From NCBI RefSeq assembly GCF_900102925.1, contig NZ_FNKI01000002.1:1364001-1428000 (forward strand): a DNA stretch of 64,000 nucleotides, in the 5' to 3' direction. This stretch comes from Flagellimonas zhangzhouensis (GTDB lineage Bacteria; Bacteroidota; Bacteroidia; Flavobacteriales; Flavobacteriaceae). The notes beneath the pieces were generated by a model, which was not told the DNA's origin, ran no database searches, and was given only the letters and a program-made list of their open reading frames with translations. Shown here in pieces: positions 34,647 to 43,655 of the stretch. Each line of letters opens with the position of its first letter. Within the stretch, counting starts at the first letter, position 1. Made by a program: the position numbers and the translations under genes.

Positions 34647-35959
34647 TGCAGGATAAAATTATCATTTTTTGGTTTAGACGCGATTTACGACTGGATGACA
34701 ATGTTGGACTTTACCATGCCCTTCAAAATGATGTATCTGTGCTTCCAATCTTCATTTTTGACCCAGAAATATTAGAACAGTTACCAAAAAATGATGCACG
34801 AGTCACTTTTATCCATGATCAACTTCAAAAACTGAATAAGCAACTAGGCACAGATTATGGTAGCGGAATAGCTCAATTTTATGACCCACCCAAAAAGGTG
34901 TTCAAAAATTTAATCGAAGAATACCATATTGACGCAGTCTATACCAATCACGATTATGAACCGTATGCAAAAAAACGCGATAAGGAAATAAAGGAGTTCT
35001 TGGAAGAGCATAATATCCAGTTCAACACCTTTAAGGATCAAGTGATATTTGAAAAAGACGAAGTGGTCAAAGATGATGGAGACCCGTATGTAGTTTACAC
35101 TCCCTACATGCGCAAATGGAAAGAGAATTTTAATCCAACTAGTAATTTAAAGGAGTACGATAGCATAAATCACCTTAGTGACAAACTATTCCAATCCAAA
35201 TCTCTGCCACAACTTTCTTTAAAAGATTTAGGGTTTGAGGAAGCTTCCATTAAAGTTCCCGATTTTACAGTCACTTCAGATCTGATTCAAAATTATGAGG
35301 ACACACGGGACTATCCCGCAAAAGAAAATGGCACTTCCCGTTTAGGTCCACACCTGCGTTTTGGTACTGTTTCCATTCGAAAAATGGTAAAAAAAGCCAT
35401 AGACGAAAAGAATGAAACCTTTTGGAACGAGCTGATTTGGCGTGAATTTTTCATGCAAATTTTATGGCATTTTCCGCATACGGTCAATTCGGCATTCCGA
35501 CCAAAATACGATAGAATTGAATGGCGAAACAATGAGTCGGAATTTGAAAAGTGGAAAAAGGGAGAAACAGGTTATCCCCTGGTGGATGCTGGAATGCGAG
35601 AATTGAACCAAACTGGGTACATGCACAATCGTGTTCGAATGCTCGTGGCCAGTTTTCTTTGTAAACATTTGTTAATTGATTGGCGTTGGGGAGAAGCCTA
35701 TTTTGCCGAAAAACTGTTGGATTACGAAATGGCCAGCAATGTGGGCAATTGGCAATGGGCCGCTGGAAGTGGTGTGGATGCTGCACCCTACTTTAGGATT
35801 TTTAATCCGACCACGCAGATCAATAAGTTTGACAAGGACAAAAAATACATTGACACTTGGGTGCCAGACCTTCAGGAATTGACTTATCCAGAACCGATGG
35901 TCGACCATAAAATGGCGCGTGAACGCTGTTTAAAAACCTACAAAGAAGCGGTCAGTTGA
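34646..35959 (+). CDS. cryptochrome/deoxyribodipyrimidine photolyase family protein
   Basis: The 437-residue flavoprotein repairs UV-induced cyclobutane pyrimidine dimers with blue light or acts as a light sensor. The N-terminal antenna-binding Rossmann domain begins IIFWFRRDLRLDDNVGLYHAL. The helical FAD domain has GTSRLGPHLRFGTVSIR, WNELIWREFFMQI, AGMRELNQTGYMHNRVRM and NVGNWQWAAGSGVDAAPYF. The length is slightly short but complete. It is the last gene of a three-gene operon. Repair is more likely than pure signalling, but the sequence does not decide. Confidence 0.92.
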   Translation: MQDKIIIFWFRRDLRLDDNVGLYHALQNDVSVLPIFIFDPEILEQLPKNDARVTFIHDQLQKLNKQLGTDYGSGIAQFYDPPKKVFKNLIEEYHIDAVYTNHDYEPYAKKRDKEIKEFLEEHNIQFNTFKDQVIFEKDEVVKDDGDPYVVYTPYMRKWKENFNPTSNLKEYDSINHLSDKLFQSKSLPQLSLKDLGFEEASIKVPDFTVTSDLIQNYEDTRDYPAKENGTSRLGPHLRFGTVSIRKMVKKAIDEKNETFWNELIWREFFMQILWHFPHTVNSAFRPKYDRIEWRNNESEFEKWKKGETGYPLVDAGMRELNQTGYMHNRVRMLVASFLCKHLLIDWRWGEAYFAEKLLDYEMASNVGNWQWAAGSGVDAAPYFRIFNPTTQINKFDKDKKYIDTWVPDLQELTYPEPMVDHKMARERCLKTYKEAVS

Positions 35960-35982
35960 AGCTTTTTCTTTAATTTTATTAC

Positions 35983-36032
35983 CTGTTGATGAAGTTTCGT
36001 TTCAGACTCTTGAAGAAAGATGAAATCAACAG
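35983..36032 (+). repeat. 50-bp imperfect inverted repeat between the photolyase operon and the amidohydrolase
   Basis: An outer 8-bp perfect arm CTGTTGAT/ATCAACAG, an inner TTTC/GAAA and then TTCA/TGAA around a 6-nt loop make a nested hairpin. It is followed by TTTATAAC, a poor T tract, and lies 26 bp before the amidohydrolase ATG. It could be a weak terminator of the photolyase operon or a leader structure of the next gene. Confidence 0.5.
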
Positions 36033-36037
36033 TTTAT

Positions 36038-36048
36038 AACTAACTCAA
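36038..36048 (+). promoter_or_regulatory. leader motif AACTAACTCAA before the first amidohydrolase
   Basis: The 11-mer is identical to those before the M14 peptidase and the second amidohydrolase and lies 10 bp before the ATG. Confidence 0.4.
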
Positions 36049-36058
36049 AACCTTTAAA

Positions 36059-37486
36059 ATGAAGAAAATTTCAACCTTACTCCTTTTGGGAATGGTGACC
36101 TTAAACCTCTCCGCCCAAAAGATGACCAAGGACAAAAAAGCTGTTGTTGCTTCCGTAGAGAAGCACAAGGACAACCTAATTAAAATCAGTGATTCCATTT
36201 GGGCACTGGCCGAGACCGCTTTTGAAGAATCTATTTCAGCAGAATTGTTGGCAGATTATGCCGAAGAAAATGGAATGACCGTAACTCGTGGGGTAGCGAA
36301 TATTCCAACCGCATTTATCGCTACTTATGGTTCTGGATCACCAGTAATTAGTGTGTTGGGTGAATTTGATGCGCTTCCTGGACTTTCCCAAAACACGGTA
36401 CCGACCAAAGATCCAAGAATTGAAGGCGAACCAGGTCACGGTTGCGGACACAATATGTTCGGTGCTGCAAGTTTGGGAGCTGCTATCGCAATCAAAGAGC
36501 AAATTGAAGCTGGAACCATAAAAGGAACCGTTAAGTTTTTCGGAACTCCTGCAGAAGAAAAATACTTTGGTAAAGTGTGGATGGTAGAAGCTGGACTTTG
36601 GGACGATGTTGATGTAAATGTAAGCTGGCACCCTGCTGCTCAAATTGAAGCCGACGTTCAAAGTGGTCTTTCCTTAATAGATTTTATGGTTGAATTCTAT
36701 GGTCAGGCTGCCCATGCCTCTGCAGACCCATGGAATGGACGTAGCGCTGCCGACGGATTAGAATTATACACAACAGGTATCAACTATTACAGAGAGCATA
36801 TTAAACCAACTTCTCGTATCCACTACCACATTCAAGATGGCGGACAAGTGGTTAACGTAGTACCTGATTATGCAAGATTGTGGGTACGTGTACGTGACCC
36901 TAAAAGAGAGGTGATGCTTCCAACTTTTGAACGAGTTAAAGCGATGGCCGAAGGTGCTGCTATCATGGCGAATGTAGAATACAAATACTCCTTGATTTCT
37001 GGTATTTATGAAACCTTGGTGAATCGTGAGGGAGGCAAAATCATGCAAAACAACTTGGAGCTTTTGGGCCCTATCACTTATACCGAAGAGGAAGAAACCT
37101 ATGGAAAAGCCATTCAAGAAGCTACTGGAAAACCACAAGTAGGTATGGACGGAGCAGTTTACCCCCTAAAAGAAACAGAAGCGCTTCCAGGTGGTGGATC
37201 TACCGATGTAGGTGATGTTAGTTGGAATGTACCTAACATTAATTTAGGTGTTACCGTAGCTCCAAAAGGAACTCCTTGGCACTCTTGGGCCGTGGTTGCC
37301 TGTGGAGGAATGAGCATTGGTCACAAAGGTATGATCTATGCCTCCAAAGCTATGGGGATGACCATGTTGGATCTTTTTGATGACCCAAAATTGGTGGAAA
37401 AAGTAAAAGAAGAATATAAAACCAGAAAAGGTGATGTAAAATATGAGGCCATGATCGATGGTCCTCCACCAATTCCTGGAAAATAA
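36059..37486 (+). CDS. secreted M20D-type amidohydrolase (AbgB-like)
   Basis: The 475-residue protein has a signal peptide (1-19, ending NLSAQ). M20 metallopeptidase features are GEFDALPGLSQ, GHGCGHNMFGAASLGAAIA (metal-binding Cys and His), FGTPAEEKYFG (catalytic Glu) and a dimerisation domain with AAHASADPWNGRSAADGLEL. It resembles p-aminobenzoyl-glutamate hydrolase subunit B, usually cytosolic, so export is notable. It would hydrolyse N-acyl amino acids or similar amides outside the cytoplasm. A paralogue of the same length is at 56885-58312. Confidence 0.9.
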   Translation: MKKISTLLLLGMVTLNLSAQKMTKDKKAVVASVEKHKDNLIKISDSIWALAETAFEESISAELLADYAEENGMTVTRGVANIPTAFIATYGSGSPVISVLGEFDALPGLSQNTVPTKDPRIEGEPGHGCGHNMFGAASLGAAIAIKEQIEAGTIKGTVKFFGTPAEEKYFGKVWMVEAGLWDDVDVNVSWHPAAQIEADVQSGLSLIDFMVEFYGQAAHASADPWNGRSAADGLELYTTGINYYREHIKPTSRIHYHIQDGGQVVNVVPDYARLWVRVRDPKREVMLPTFERVKAMAEGAAIMANVEYKYSLISGIYETLVNREGGKIMQNNLELLGPITYTEEEETYGKAIQEATGKPQVGMDGAVYPLKETEALPGGGSTDVGDVSWNVPNINLGVTVAPKGTPWHSWAVVACGGMSIGHKGMIYASKAMGMTMLDLFDDPKLVEKVKEEYKTRKGDVKYEAMIDGPPPIPGK

Positions 37487-37496
37487 ATTAAACTCA

Positions 37497-37520
37497 GGCC
37501 TGCTTTTGCAGGCCTTTTTT
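37497..37520 (+). terminator. intrinsic terminator of the first amidohydrolase gene
   Basis: A perfect 7-bp GC-rich stem GGCCTGC/GCAGGCC with a TTTT loop is followed by six T. Confidence 0.9.
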
Positions 37521-37540
37521 AACTCATTACCTATTACGCT

Positions 37541-38545
37541 ATGAAAAATCCTGTTGTACAAACCTTTCCGTTAAGTTCACCTTGGCAGACCCTAGATCCA
37601 TTTTTGTTCAGTGTGTACCATTTGGACCATTTTCCTAAAGGAAATGGAGAAATGGGCCCCGACGCCTCTTTATTGGCTGGCAGAAACTTGGGCAGTGATT
37701 TTGACCCGAGTAACGATTGGCGCATGTACCACGGACAAACCATTCCTGGATTTCCATACCATCCACACCGTGGTTTTGAAACCATCACTATTGTAAACAA
37801 AGGATATTGCGATCATTCCGATTCGTTGGGTGCCGCAGGAAGATTTGGAGAGGGAGATGTGCAATGGATGACGGCGGGAAGAGGTGTGCAACACTCTGAA
37901 ATGTTTCCGCTGTTAAAAGATGATGTGGAAAATCCTTTGGAACTGTTTCAGATTTGGTTGAATCTTCCAAAAGCTGGAAAGTTTGTTGACCCTCATTTTA
38001 AAATGCTATGGAATGAAGATATACCTATTGTTGACGAAGATAACGCAACCATTAAAGTAGTTGCGGGTACGTATAAAAATATTGAACCCATTACTCCTGC
38101 CCCAGATTCTTGGGCAGCCAATCCAGAAAATGAAGTGGCTGTTTGGAACATTCACGTGAATGCTGATTCAGAATATGTTTTGCCAAAAGCAAGTTTATCG
38201 GTAAACCGTGTACTTTACTTTTATGATGGGGATGAAATCCATATCGGTGATAAAAAAATCAACCCGAATTTTGGAATTGTATTGGACCCTTCGGAAGATG
38301 TACATATTAAAACAGGTTCAAAAAAGGCTCATTTTATGCTTTTGCAAGGTAAACCAATCGGAGAACCCGTGGCAAAATATGGTCCTTTTGTAATGAACAC
38401 CCAAGAGGAAATCCAAAAAGCGATGGAGGAATACCGTCTAACCCAATTTGGAGGATGGCCATGGCCACATGCCGATAATGTACACGAAAAAGATAAAGGT
38501 AGATTTGCCTTATACCCTGATGGAAAATTGGTGGAAAAAAGCTAG
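37541..38545 (+). CDS. pirin family protein
   Basis: The 334-residue bicupin protein of the pirin family has the N-terminal cupin metal motif FPYHPHRGFETITIV (about 67-81), followed by GDVQWMTAGRGVQHSEMF with the last His and Glu ligands. Pirins bind Fe and some act as quercetin dioxygenases or redox-sensitive co-regulators. This one is slightly longer than the typical 230-300 residues, with a C-terminal EEYRLTQFGGWPWP segment seen in the large pirins. It appears monocistronic, between a strong terminator and the LytS-type kinase. Confidence 0.92.
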   Translation: MKNPVVQTFPLSSPWQTLDPFLFSVYHLDHFPKGNGEMGPDASLLAGRNLGSDFDPSNDWRMYHGQTIPGFPYHPHRGFETITIVNKGYCDHSDSLGAAGRFGEGDVQWMTAGRGVQHSEMFPLLKDDVENPLELFQIWLNLPKAGKFVDPHFKMLWNEDIPIVDEDNATIKVVAGTYKNIEPITPAPDSWAANPENEVAVWNIHVNADSEYVLPKASLSVNRVLYFYDGDEIHIGDKKINPNFGIVLDPSEDVHIKTGSKKAHFMLLQGKPIGEPVAKYGPFVMNTQEEIQKAMEEYRLTQFGGWPWPHADNVHEKDKGRFALYPDGKLVEKS

Positions 38546-38559
38546 TTTTTTTGCACGCT

Positions 38560-38595
38560 ATGGTAAATCCGTAGTTTCATATGGTTAATCCGTAA
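38560..38595 (+). promoter_or_regulatory. 15-bp direct repeat spaced 21 bp upstream of a LytS-type kinase
   Basis: ATGGTAAATCCGTAG at 38560-38574 and ATGGTTAATCCGTAA at 38581-38595 agree at 13 of 15 positions and are 21 bp apart. They end 73 bp before the kinase ATG. The geometry matches a tandem LytTR-type regulator site, but the sequence differs from the repeats at 831-861, so another regulator would be involved. Confidence 0.55.
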
Positions 38596-38668
38596 ACTGA
38601 AAAGGGCAATCCCTAAATTTAGCTGTGGTTTTAGCATAGTTTCATGTATCTTGCTGAAAACAAACTAA

Positions 38669-40663
38669 ATGAAACCCAGCCAAACCTTAATCCCAACCCT
38701 TTGGGTTGTGCTTCTTATTGGTCAGTTTTGTCTATCCCAAACAAAGGAATTGGACAGTCTTCAAAACCTGATGAAGACTGCTGATGATACTACTCAAGTA
38801 AAATTATTACGATCTCAAAGCATTGCTATACGTTCATTGGACGTTGAAAAGTCGATTGACCTCATTCAACAAAGTATAGAAAAATCCAGAGAAATTGAAT
38901 ATGCCCAAGGGGAAATCAAAGGAATATATACGCTGGCATTAACCCACGGAATGACCAGTAATTATGTGGAGTCGCTGGAATATTTGAAGCAATGTCTTGA
39001 ACTAACCAAACAACATAATGATTTTGATACCCTAATCAATCTGTTTAACACCTTTGGAATTATTTACAAGCGAATCGGCGATTATCCCACCAGTCAAGAA
39101 TATTACCTTGAAGGATTAAAAATTGCTGATTCCGTACAGTACTATGAAGACGTACATTTTATCTACGGAAACCTTGGATTGTTATATGATAAAATGGACG
39201 AAGATGAAAAGGCAATTGAAAATTACCAAAAAGCCATTGATAGTTACCAAAGGTCTGTCGAAAATTATGGAAGAGCATATAGCGAAACCTTTAAATCTAG
39301 TATGTATGCAGATATGGCAGAAATTGACCTTAAACACAAGGATTATGATGCGGCCTTAGAGAAACTTTTACCAGCAGCCACAATTTTTCAAAACAATAAT
39401 AGCACCCTACAACTAAGCCAAGTCTATTCAAATATTGGTCTTTGTTACCTGAACTTAAAGCAATGGAGTCTTTCAGAAGACTACTTGTTAAAGTCGTTAC
39501 AGACAGCAATAAAACACTCCTTAAAACAGGAAATCGCCCTAGCATATGAAAATCTGGCCAACCTTATGTTTCAGCAAAATAAAATGGAGAATGCCCTTGA
39601 ATACTCCAATAAAAATCTAGAAGCACTAAAGGTTATGGGCGAATATGAGAACAAACAAAAAGCACATGACTTGGCAGCTCAAATACATGAGCAAATTGGC
39701 AATTATGGCAAAGCCAATGAACACCTCAAACAAAGTATGGTGTACCAAGACAGCCTACTCAACGAGACCAAAGTAAAGGAAATCCAAAACCTGCAAATAC
39801 TTCACGATGTTTATATAAAAGACCGTGAGTTAAAGGAAAATGAACTGCAAATGGCCTTATTGGGCAGTGAAATTTCTTTGAACAACAAACGGATGACGTA
39901 TTTAATTATTATTTCATTGCTTTTACTTTTTTCTGCCAGTTTGTTGTACTTCAGGTTTCGAAGCAAGAAAAAGAGCAATGCTGTTCTATTGGAAAAAAAC
40001 ACCTTGATTTCCGAACAGAACCAAACTATCGAGAGCATGAACAAGGAACTGGAAAAACGTATGCTCCGTGCCCAGATGAATCCGCATTTTATTTTTAATT
40101 CACTGAACTCCATCCAATCCCTGATTCATGCCAACGACCGAGAAAATGCACTCAATTATTTGTGCAAGTTTTCCAAACTGCTCCGTCAAGTACTGGAAAG
40201 CTCCATCAACATCAGTTTGTTGTTGAGCGAGGAAATCAAATTGCTAAAAATTTATGTGGAATTGGAAGCCCTTCGATTCGACAATAGTTTCCAATACGTC
40301 TTTCATATTGATGAAAATCTGGATGTGGATGCCCATGAAGTGCCCATGCTTTTGGTGCAACCCTATATTGAAAATGCCATCATCCACGGTTTAATGCCCA
40401 AAGAGGGTTCTAAACAATTAAACCTGTACTTCAACGATAGTCCAGAATTCATTGAATGTATCATCGAGGATAATGGAGTTGGCATCTCATCAAACCAAAA
40501 CAAAAAACAAAGTGATAGAATCTCAAGAGGCATGTCGATTACTGAAAAACGTATCGATGCCCTGAAGAAATTCACCAATCTTGATTTGGTTCAAATTGAA
40601 AACCTGAACAAGGGTACTGCGACTGGAACTCGCGTCACGATTTTAATTCCGAAAGAAGACTAA
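38669..40663 (+). CDS. TPR sensor histidine kinase, LytS-type (His_kinase family)
   Basis: The 664-residue membrane kinase has a signal peptide (1-23), TPR repeats (about 60-380; for example FNTFGIIYKRIGDYPTSQEY and IYGNLGLLYDKMDEDEKA), a transmembrane helix (about 411-430), a short coiled coil and the His_kinase domain. The H-box is QMNPHFIFNSLNSIQSL with phospho-acceptor His473, and the ATPase domain has LVQPYIENAIIHGLMP and DNGVGIS. Kinases of this class normally work with LytTR regulators; none is adjacent, so it is an orphan. The 21-bp-spaced repeat upstream suggests regulation by one. It converges with murA, one base apart. Confidence 0.92.
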   Translation: MKPSQTLIPTLWVVLLIGQFCLSQTKELDSLQNLMKTADDTTQVKLLRSQSIAIRSLDVEKSIDLIQQSIEKSREIEYAQGEIKGIYTLALTHGMTSNYVESLEYLKQCLELTKQHNDFDTLINLFNTFGIIYKRIGDYPTSQEYYLEGLKIADSVQYYEDVHFIYGNLGLLYDKMDEDEKAIENYQKAIDSYQRSVENYGRAYSETFKSSMYADMAEIDLKHKDYDAALEKLLPAATIFQNNNSTLQLSQVYSNIGLCYLNLKQWSLSEDYLLKSLQTAIKHSLKQEIALAYENLANLMFQQNKMENALEYSNKNLEALKVMGEYENKQKAHDLAAQIHEQIGNYGKANEHLKQSMVYQDSLLNETKVKEIQNLQILHDVYIKDRELKENELQMALLGSEISLNNKRMTYLIIISLLLLFSASLLYFRFRSKKKSNAVLLEKNTLISEQNQTIESMNKELEKRMLRAQMNPHFIFNSLNSIQSLIHANDRENALNYLCKFSKLLRQVLESSINISLLLSEEIKLLKIYVELEALRFDNSFQYVFHIDENLDVDAHEVPMLLVQPYIENAIIHGLMPKEGSKQLNLYFNDSPEFIECIIEDNGVGISSNQNKKQSDRISRGMSITEKRIDALKKFTNLDLVQIENLNKGTATGTRVTILIPKED

Positions 40664-40664
40664 A

Positions 40665-41972
40665 TTACATGCGTACTATTTTCGCACCAATAGCCCTAAG
40701 TCGTTCATCAATGTTTTCGTAACCGCGATCGATCTGCTCAATATTATGAATGGTAGATGTACCATTGGCAGATAAGGCGGCAATCAACAATGAAACACCT
40801 GCCCTAATATCTGGTGACACCATGGTCGTAGCTTTCAAGGTAGATTTAAAATCATGACCAATTACGGTAGCACGGTGTGGATCACAAAGAATGATCTTGG
40901 CACCCATATCTATCAACTTATCCACAAAGAAAAGTCGGCTTTCAAACATTTTTTGGTGAATAAGCACCTCTCCTTTTGCTTGAGTAGCCACCACCAAAAT
41001 AATACTTAACAAATCGGGCGTTAAGCCTGGCCAAGGTGCATCGGCAATTGTGAGGATAGATCCATCAATAAAATTCTGAATCTTATATCCTTTATCGTGT
41101 TTAGGAATAAAAATGTCGTCGCCTTTTCGCTCAACTGTAATTCCCAATTTTCTAAATACATTCGGAATCAATCCTAAATCGTCCCAACTCACATTTTTAA
41201 TGGTCAGTTCGCTTTGGGTCATGGCAGCCAATCCAATCCAGCTTCCAATTTCGATCATATCGGGCAACATGGTGTGCTCGGTACCTCCCAAGGAATCAAC
41301 TCCCTCAATGGTCAATAAATTAGAGCCGATTCCAGAGATTTTGGCTCCCATTCTGTTGAGCATCTTGCACAATTGTTGCAAATAGGGTTCGCAGGCTGCA
41401 TTATAAATGGTAGTGGCTCCTTTTGCCAAAACAGCGGCCATTACAATATTGGCTGTACCTGTAACCGAAGCTTCATCCAACAACATATAGGTTCCTGTAA
41501 GCTTTTCAGCCTCTACCCCATAAAAGTGCTCTTCTTTGTTATAACGGAATTTGGCGCCAAGTTTAATAAATCCTTCAAAGTGGGTATCCAACCGTCTTCT
41601 TCCAATTTTATCCCCCCCTGGCTTGGGAATGTATCCCTTACCAAATCTGGCCAATAATGGCCCAACCAGCATAATGGAACCTCTTAACCCTCTACCATCT
41701 TGTTTAAACTGGTCGGATTGCAAATAGTCCAAGTTCACATCATCTGCCTTGAAGGTATAGGAACCCTTGCCTTTCTTTTGGATTTTTACACCCAAATCTT
41801 CCAATAAGGCAATCAATTTATTGACATCTACAATGTCGGGAATGTTGTTTATGGTAATTTTTTCTTCTGAAAGTAATACTGCGCAAAGAATCTGTAATGC
41901 TTCGTTCTTTGCCCCTTGGGGTGTTATGCTACCGTGAAGTTGGTGTCCACCCTCAATACGAAATGTACCCAT
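40665..41972 (-). CDS. murA: UDP-N-acetylglucosamine 1-carboxyvinyltransferase
   Basis: First committed enzyme of peptidoglycan synthesis, transferring enolpyruvate from PEP to UDP-GlcNAc. The 435-residue length is normal. PQGAKNEALQIL (about 18-29) holds the conserved Lys22-Asn23. The catalytic loop reads PGGDKIG (about 118-124): Asp121 (codon 41612-41610) stands where E. coli has Cys115. The Cys-to-Asp form is active and insensitive to fosfomycin in Mycobacterium and Chlamydia. It lies 15 bp downstream of the DUF4290 gene on the same strand. Confidence 0.96.
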   Translation of the reverse strand: MGTFRIEGGHQLHGSITPQGAKNEALQILCAVLLSEEKITINNIPDIVDVNKLIALLEDLGVKIQKKGKGSYTFKADDVNLDYLQSDQFKQDGRGLRGSIMLVGPLLARFGKGYIPKPGGDKIGRRRLDTHFEGFIKLGAKFRYNKEEHFYGVEAEKLTGTYMLLDEASVTGTANIVMAAVLAKGATTIYNAACEPYLQQLCKMLNRMGAKISGIGSNLLTIEGVDSLGGTEHTMLPDMIEIGSWIGLAAMTQSELTIKNVSWDDLGLIPNVFRKLGITVERKGDDIFIPKHDKGYKIQNFIDGSILTIADAPWPGLTPDLLSIILVVATQAKGEVLIHQKMFESRLFFVDKLIDMGAKIILCDPHRATVIGHDFKSTLKATTMVSPDIRAGVSLLIAALSANGTSTIHNIEQIDRGYENIDERLRAIGAKIVRM

Positions 41973-41987
41973 GTATTTCTTTGGAGT

Positions 41988-42659
41988 TTAATATCTTTTT
42001 TTGCGACCTCTTTGCCCACCTTTTTTGCTTCCTCCTCGATTGGATTTGGACAATCTGTTTTTTAAGAACTGTCCACTATCCGTTAGATTTTCACCATCCT
42101 TGGCCAAATCAATCTCACCATTGCTCAACTCCTTTAGGTGGCCAAAAATCACTATGTCTTCCACGGTGTCCTTATTCCAGTTTAGGTAACATTTTTTCAT
42201 GTGATTGGCAATCGTATATTCCAATCCTGAACGCATGTCTCCCTTTTCCCATTTTACTGCAACATCGATCATTCGCTTAATGTTGTTGCCGTAAAAACGA
42301 TATTTTGGAAAGTTTTGAGGATAGCCCAATGGTTCTGGGCGCTGCTGCAAAATTTCTTTGGAGGTTATCGGAAAAGGAGAATCCACATCCAATTTAAAAT
42401 CGGCCATTATGAACAATTGATCCCATAATTTATGCTGAAAATCGGGAACATCGCGCAAATGCGGTTGAAGGTTACCCATCACGCTGATGATGGCCTTGGC
42501 CATTTTATTGCGCTCCTCACGGTCTTCAATGGTTACGGCATGATCGACCATCTTCTGAAAATGACGACCGTACTCTGGAATAAAAAGCTTAGGACGCTCT
42601 GTATTGTATTCTATATTTTCTACTGAGTTCAAACTAAATGTATTATGAAAATTAATCAA
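41988..42659 (-). CDS. DUF4290 family protein
   Basis: The 223-residue soluble protein matches DUF4290, restricted to Bacteroidota. Recognisable stretches are YNTERPKLFIPEYGRHFQKM near the start, GNLQPHLRDVPDFQHKLWDQL in the middle and MKKCYLNWNKDTVEDIVIFG near residue 165. The last 25 residues are strongly basic and Gly-rich (KSNRGGSKKGGQRGRKKR), suggesting RNA or nucleic acid binding. It is upstream of murA in a probable operon. Function unknown. Confidence 0.85.
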   Translation of the reverse strand: MINFHNTFSLNSVENIEYNTERPKLFIPEYGRHFQKMVDHAVTIEDREERNKMAKAIISVMGNLQPHLRDVPDFQHKLWDQLFIMADFKLDVDSPFPITSKEILQQRPEPLGYPQNFPKYRFYGNNIKRMIDVAVKWEKGDMRSGLEYTIANHMKKCYLNWNKDTVEDIVIFGHLKELSNGEIDLAKDGENLTDSGQFLKNRLSKSNRGGSKKGGQRGRKKRY

Positions 42660-42715
42660 CGGGAAGTATTTCCATTAACGTACGCAAATTAATAAAATTA
42701 TGGCAAATCAAGGCT

Positions 42716-43003
42716 TTAGAGCGAAATTACGCCTTCCACAACCGATACTTCCTTATATTTTTCGATAACCGCATCGGGACTTTCCAGGTTTACCGTAATT
42801 GACAAACTGGTGTAAGTGCCTTTTTTTGATTTTTTGGATTCTATTACAGCGCCCGTATTATCAAAAATATCATGGATTTGGGCAATGCGTTTCTCATCGG
42901 TAGGTACAATAAATTTATACAGGTAATCGGATGGCCAACTGGTGTTTTCCAACAACTGCTCCTTCAACCTTGCATAAAATTCATCTGAATTATCCTTATC
43001 CAT
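42716..43003 (-). CDS. DUF493 family protein
   Basis: The 95-residue protein matches DUF493 (YbeD-like), a small ferredoxin-like fold considered a possible allosteric or ligand-binding module. Features are WPSDYLYKFIVPTDEKRIAQ and KGTYTSLSITVNLESPDAVI. It is 56 bp upstream of DUF4290 on the same strand and divergent from the ATPase gene (start-to-start 82 bp). Confidence 0.87.
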   Translation of the reverse strand: MDKDNSDEFYARLKEQLLENTSWPSDYLYKFIVPTDEKRIAQIHDIFDNTGAVIESKKSKKGTYTSLSITVNLESPDAVIEKYKEVSVVEGVISL

Positions 43004-43085
43004 GCTTCATTTTTCTACAAATATATGGCTTAGAGCACAATTTTTTTTACTTGGGGCTATTTCATTACTTTGTATTGTTAAATTA

Positions 43086-43655
43086 ATGTGTTTGGGCAAG
43101 AACAAAGTTGTTATTACAGGAGCACCTGGAACTGGAAAAACTTCCATCGTAAAAGTTTTGGAGGAACAAGGGCATATTTGCTACCATGAGATCATTCGCG
43201 ACATGACCTTAAAGGAAAAGTCAAAAAGTGGTTTGGCAGAATTTATCTCCAATCCTTTGGTATTTGCAGATGACGCCATGCAGTTCAACAAAGATTTGCT
43301 TCACGGAAGAACAGCACAGTATATAAATGCGCTGGACAACCTTGAGCCCATCAGTTTTTTTGATAGAGGTATACCAGATGTATTGGCCTACATGGATTTT
43401 TTTGGTCAGCATTATGATGAAGAATTTGAACATCCCTGTAAAATACATCGGTATGACATTGTTTTTATAGTGCCACCTTGGAAAGATATTTACGTTTCGG
43501 ACAATGAAAGATTGGAAACTTTTGAAGAAGCCGAACATTTACATCATGCCTTGGTAAACACGTACACACAATTTGGCTATAACCCCATCGAAGTGCCAAA
43601 AGATACGGTCCTAAATAGGATTGATTTTATTTTGGAAACACTTAAAAATCCTTAG
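43086..43655 (+). CDS. AAA-type ATPase/kinase-like P-loop protein
   Basis: The 189-residue P-loop NTPase has Walker A GAPGTGKTSI (about 11-20), FFDRGIPDVLAYM in the Walker B region (about 95) and lid residues further on. It fits the AAA_28 group, which resembles nucleoside or small-molecule kinases. The open frame reaches 43002, but the extra N-terminus is not family-like and would run into the divergent gene, so the ATG at 43086 is chosen. Its stop overlaps the GTG start of recQ, so the two are coupled. Confidence 0.83.
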   Translation: MCLGKNKVVITGAPGTGKTSIVKVLEEQGHICYHEIIRDMTLKEKSKSGLAEFISNPLVFADDAMQFNKDLLHGRTAQYINALDNLEPISFFDRGIPDVLAYMDFFGQHYDEEFEHPCKIHRYDIVFIVPPWKDIYVSDNERLETFEEAEHLHHALVNTYTQFGYNPIEVPKDTVLNRIDFILETLKNP

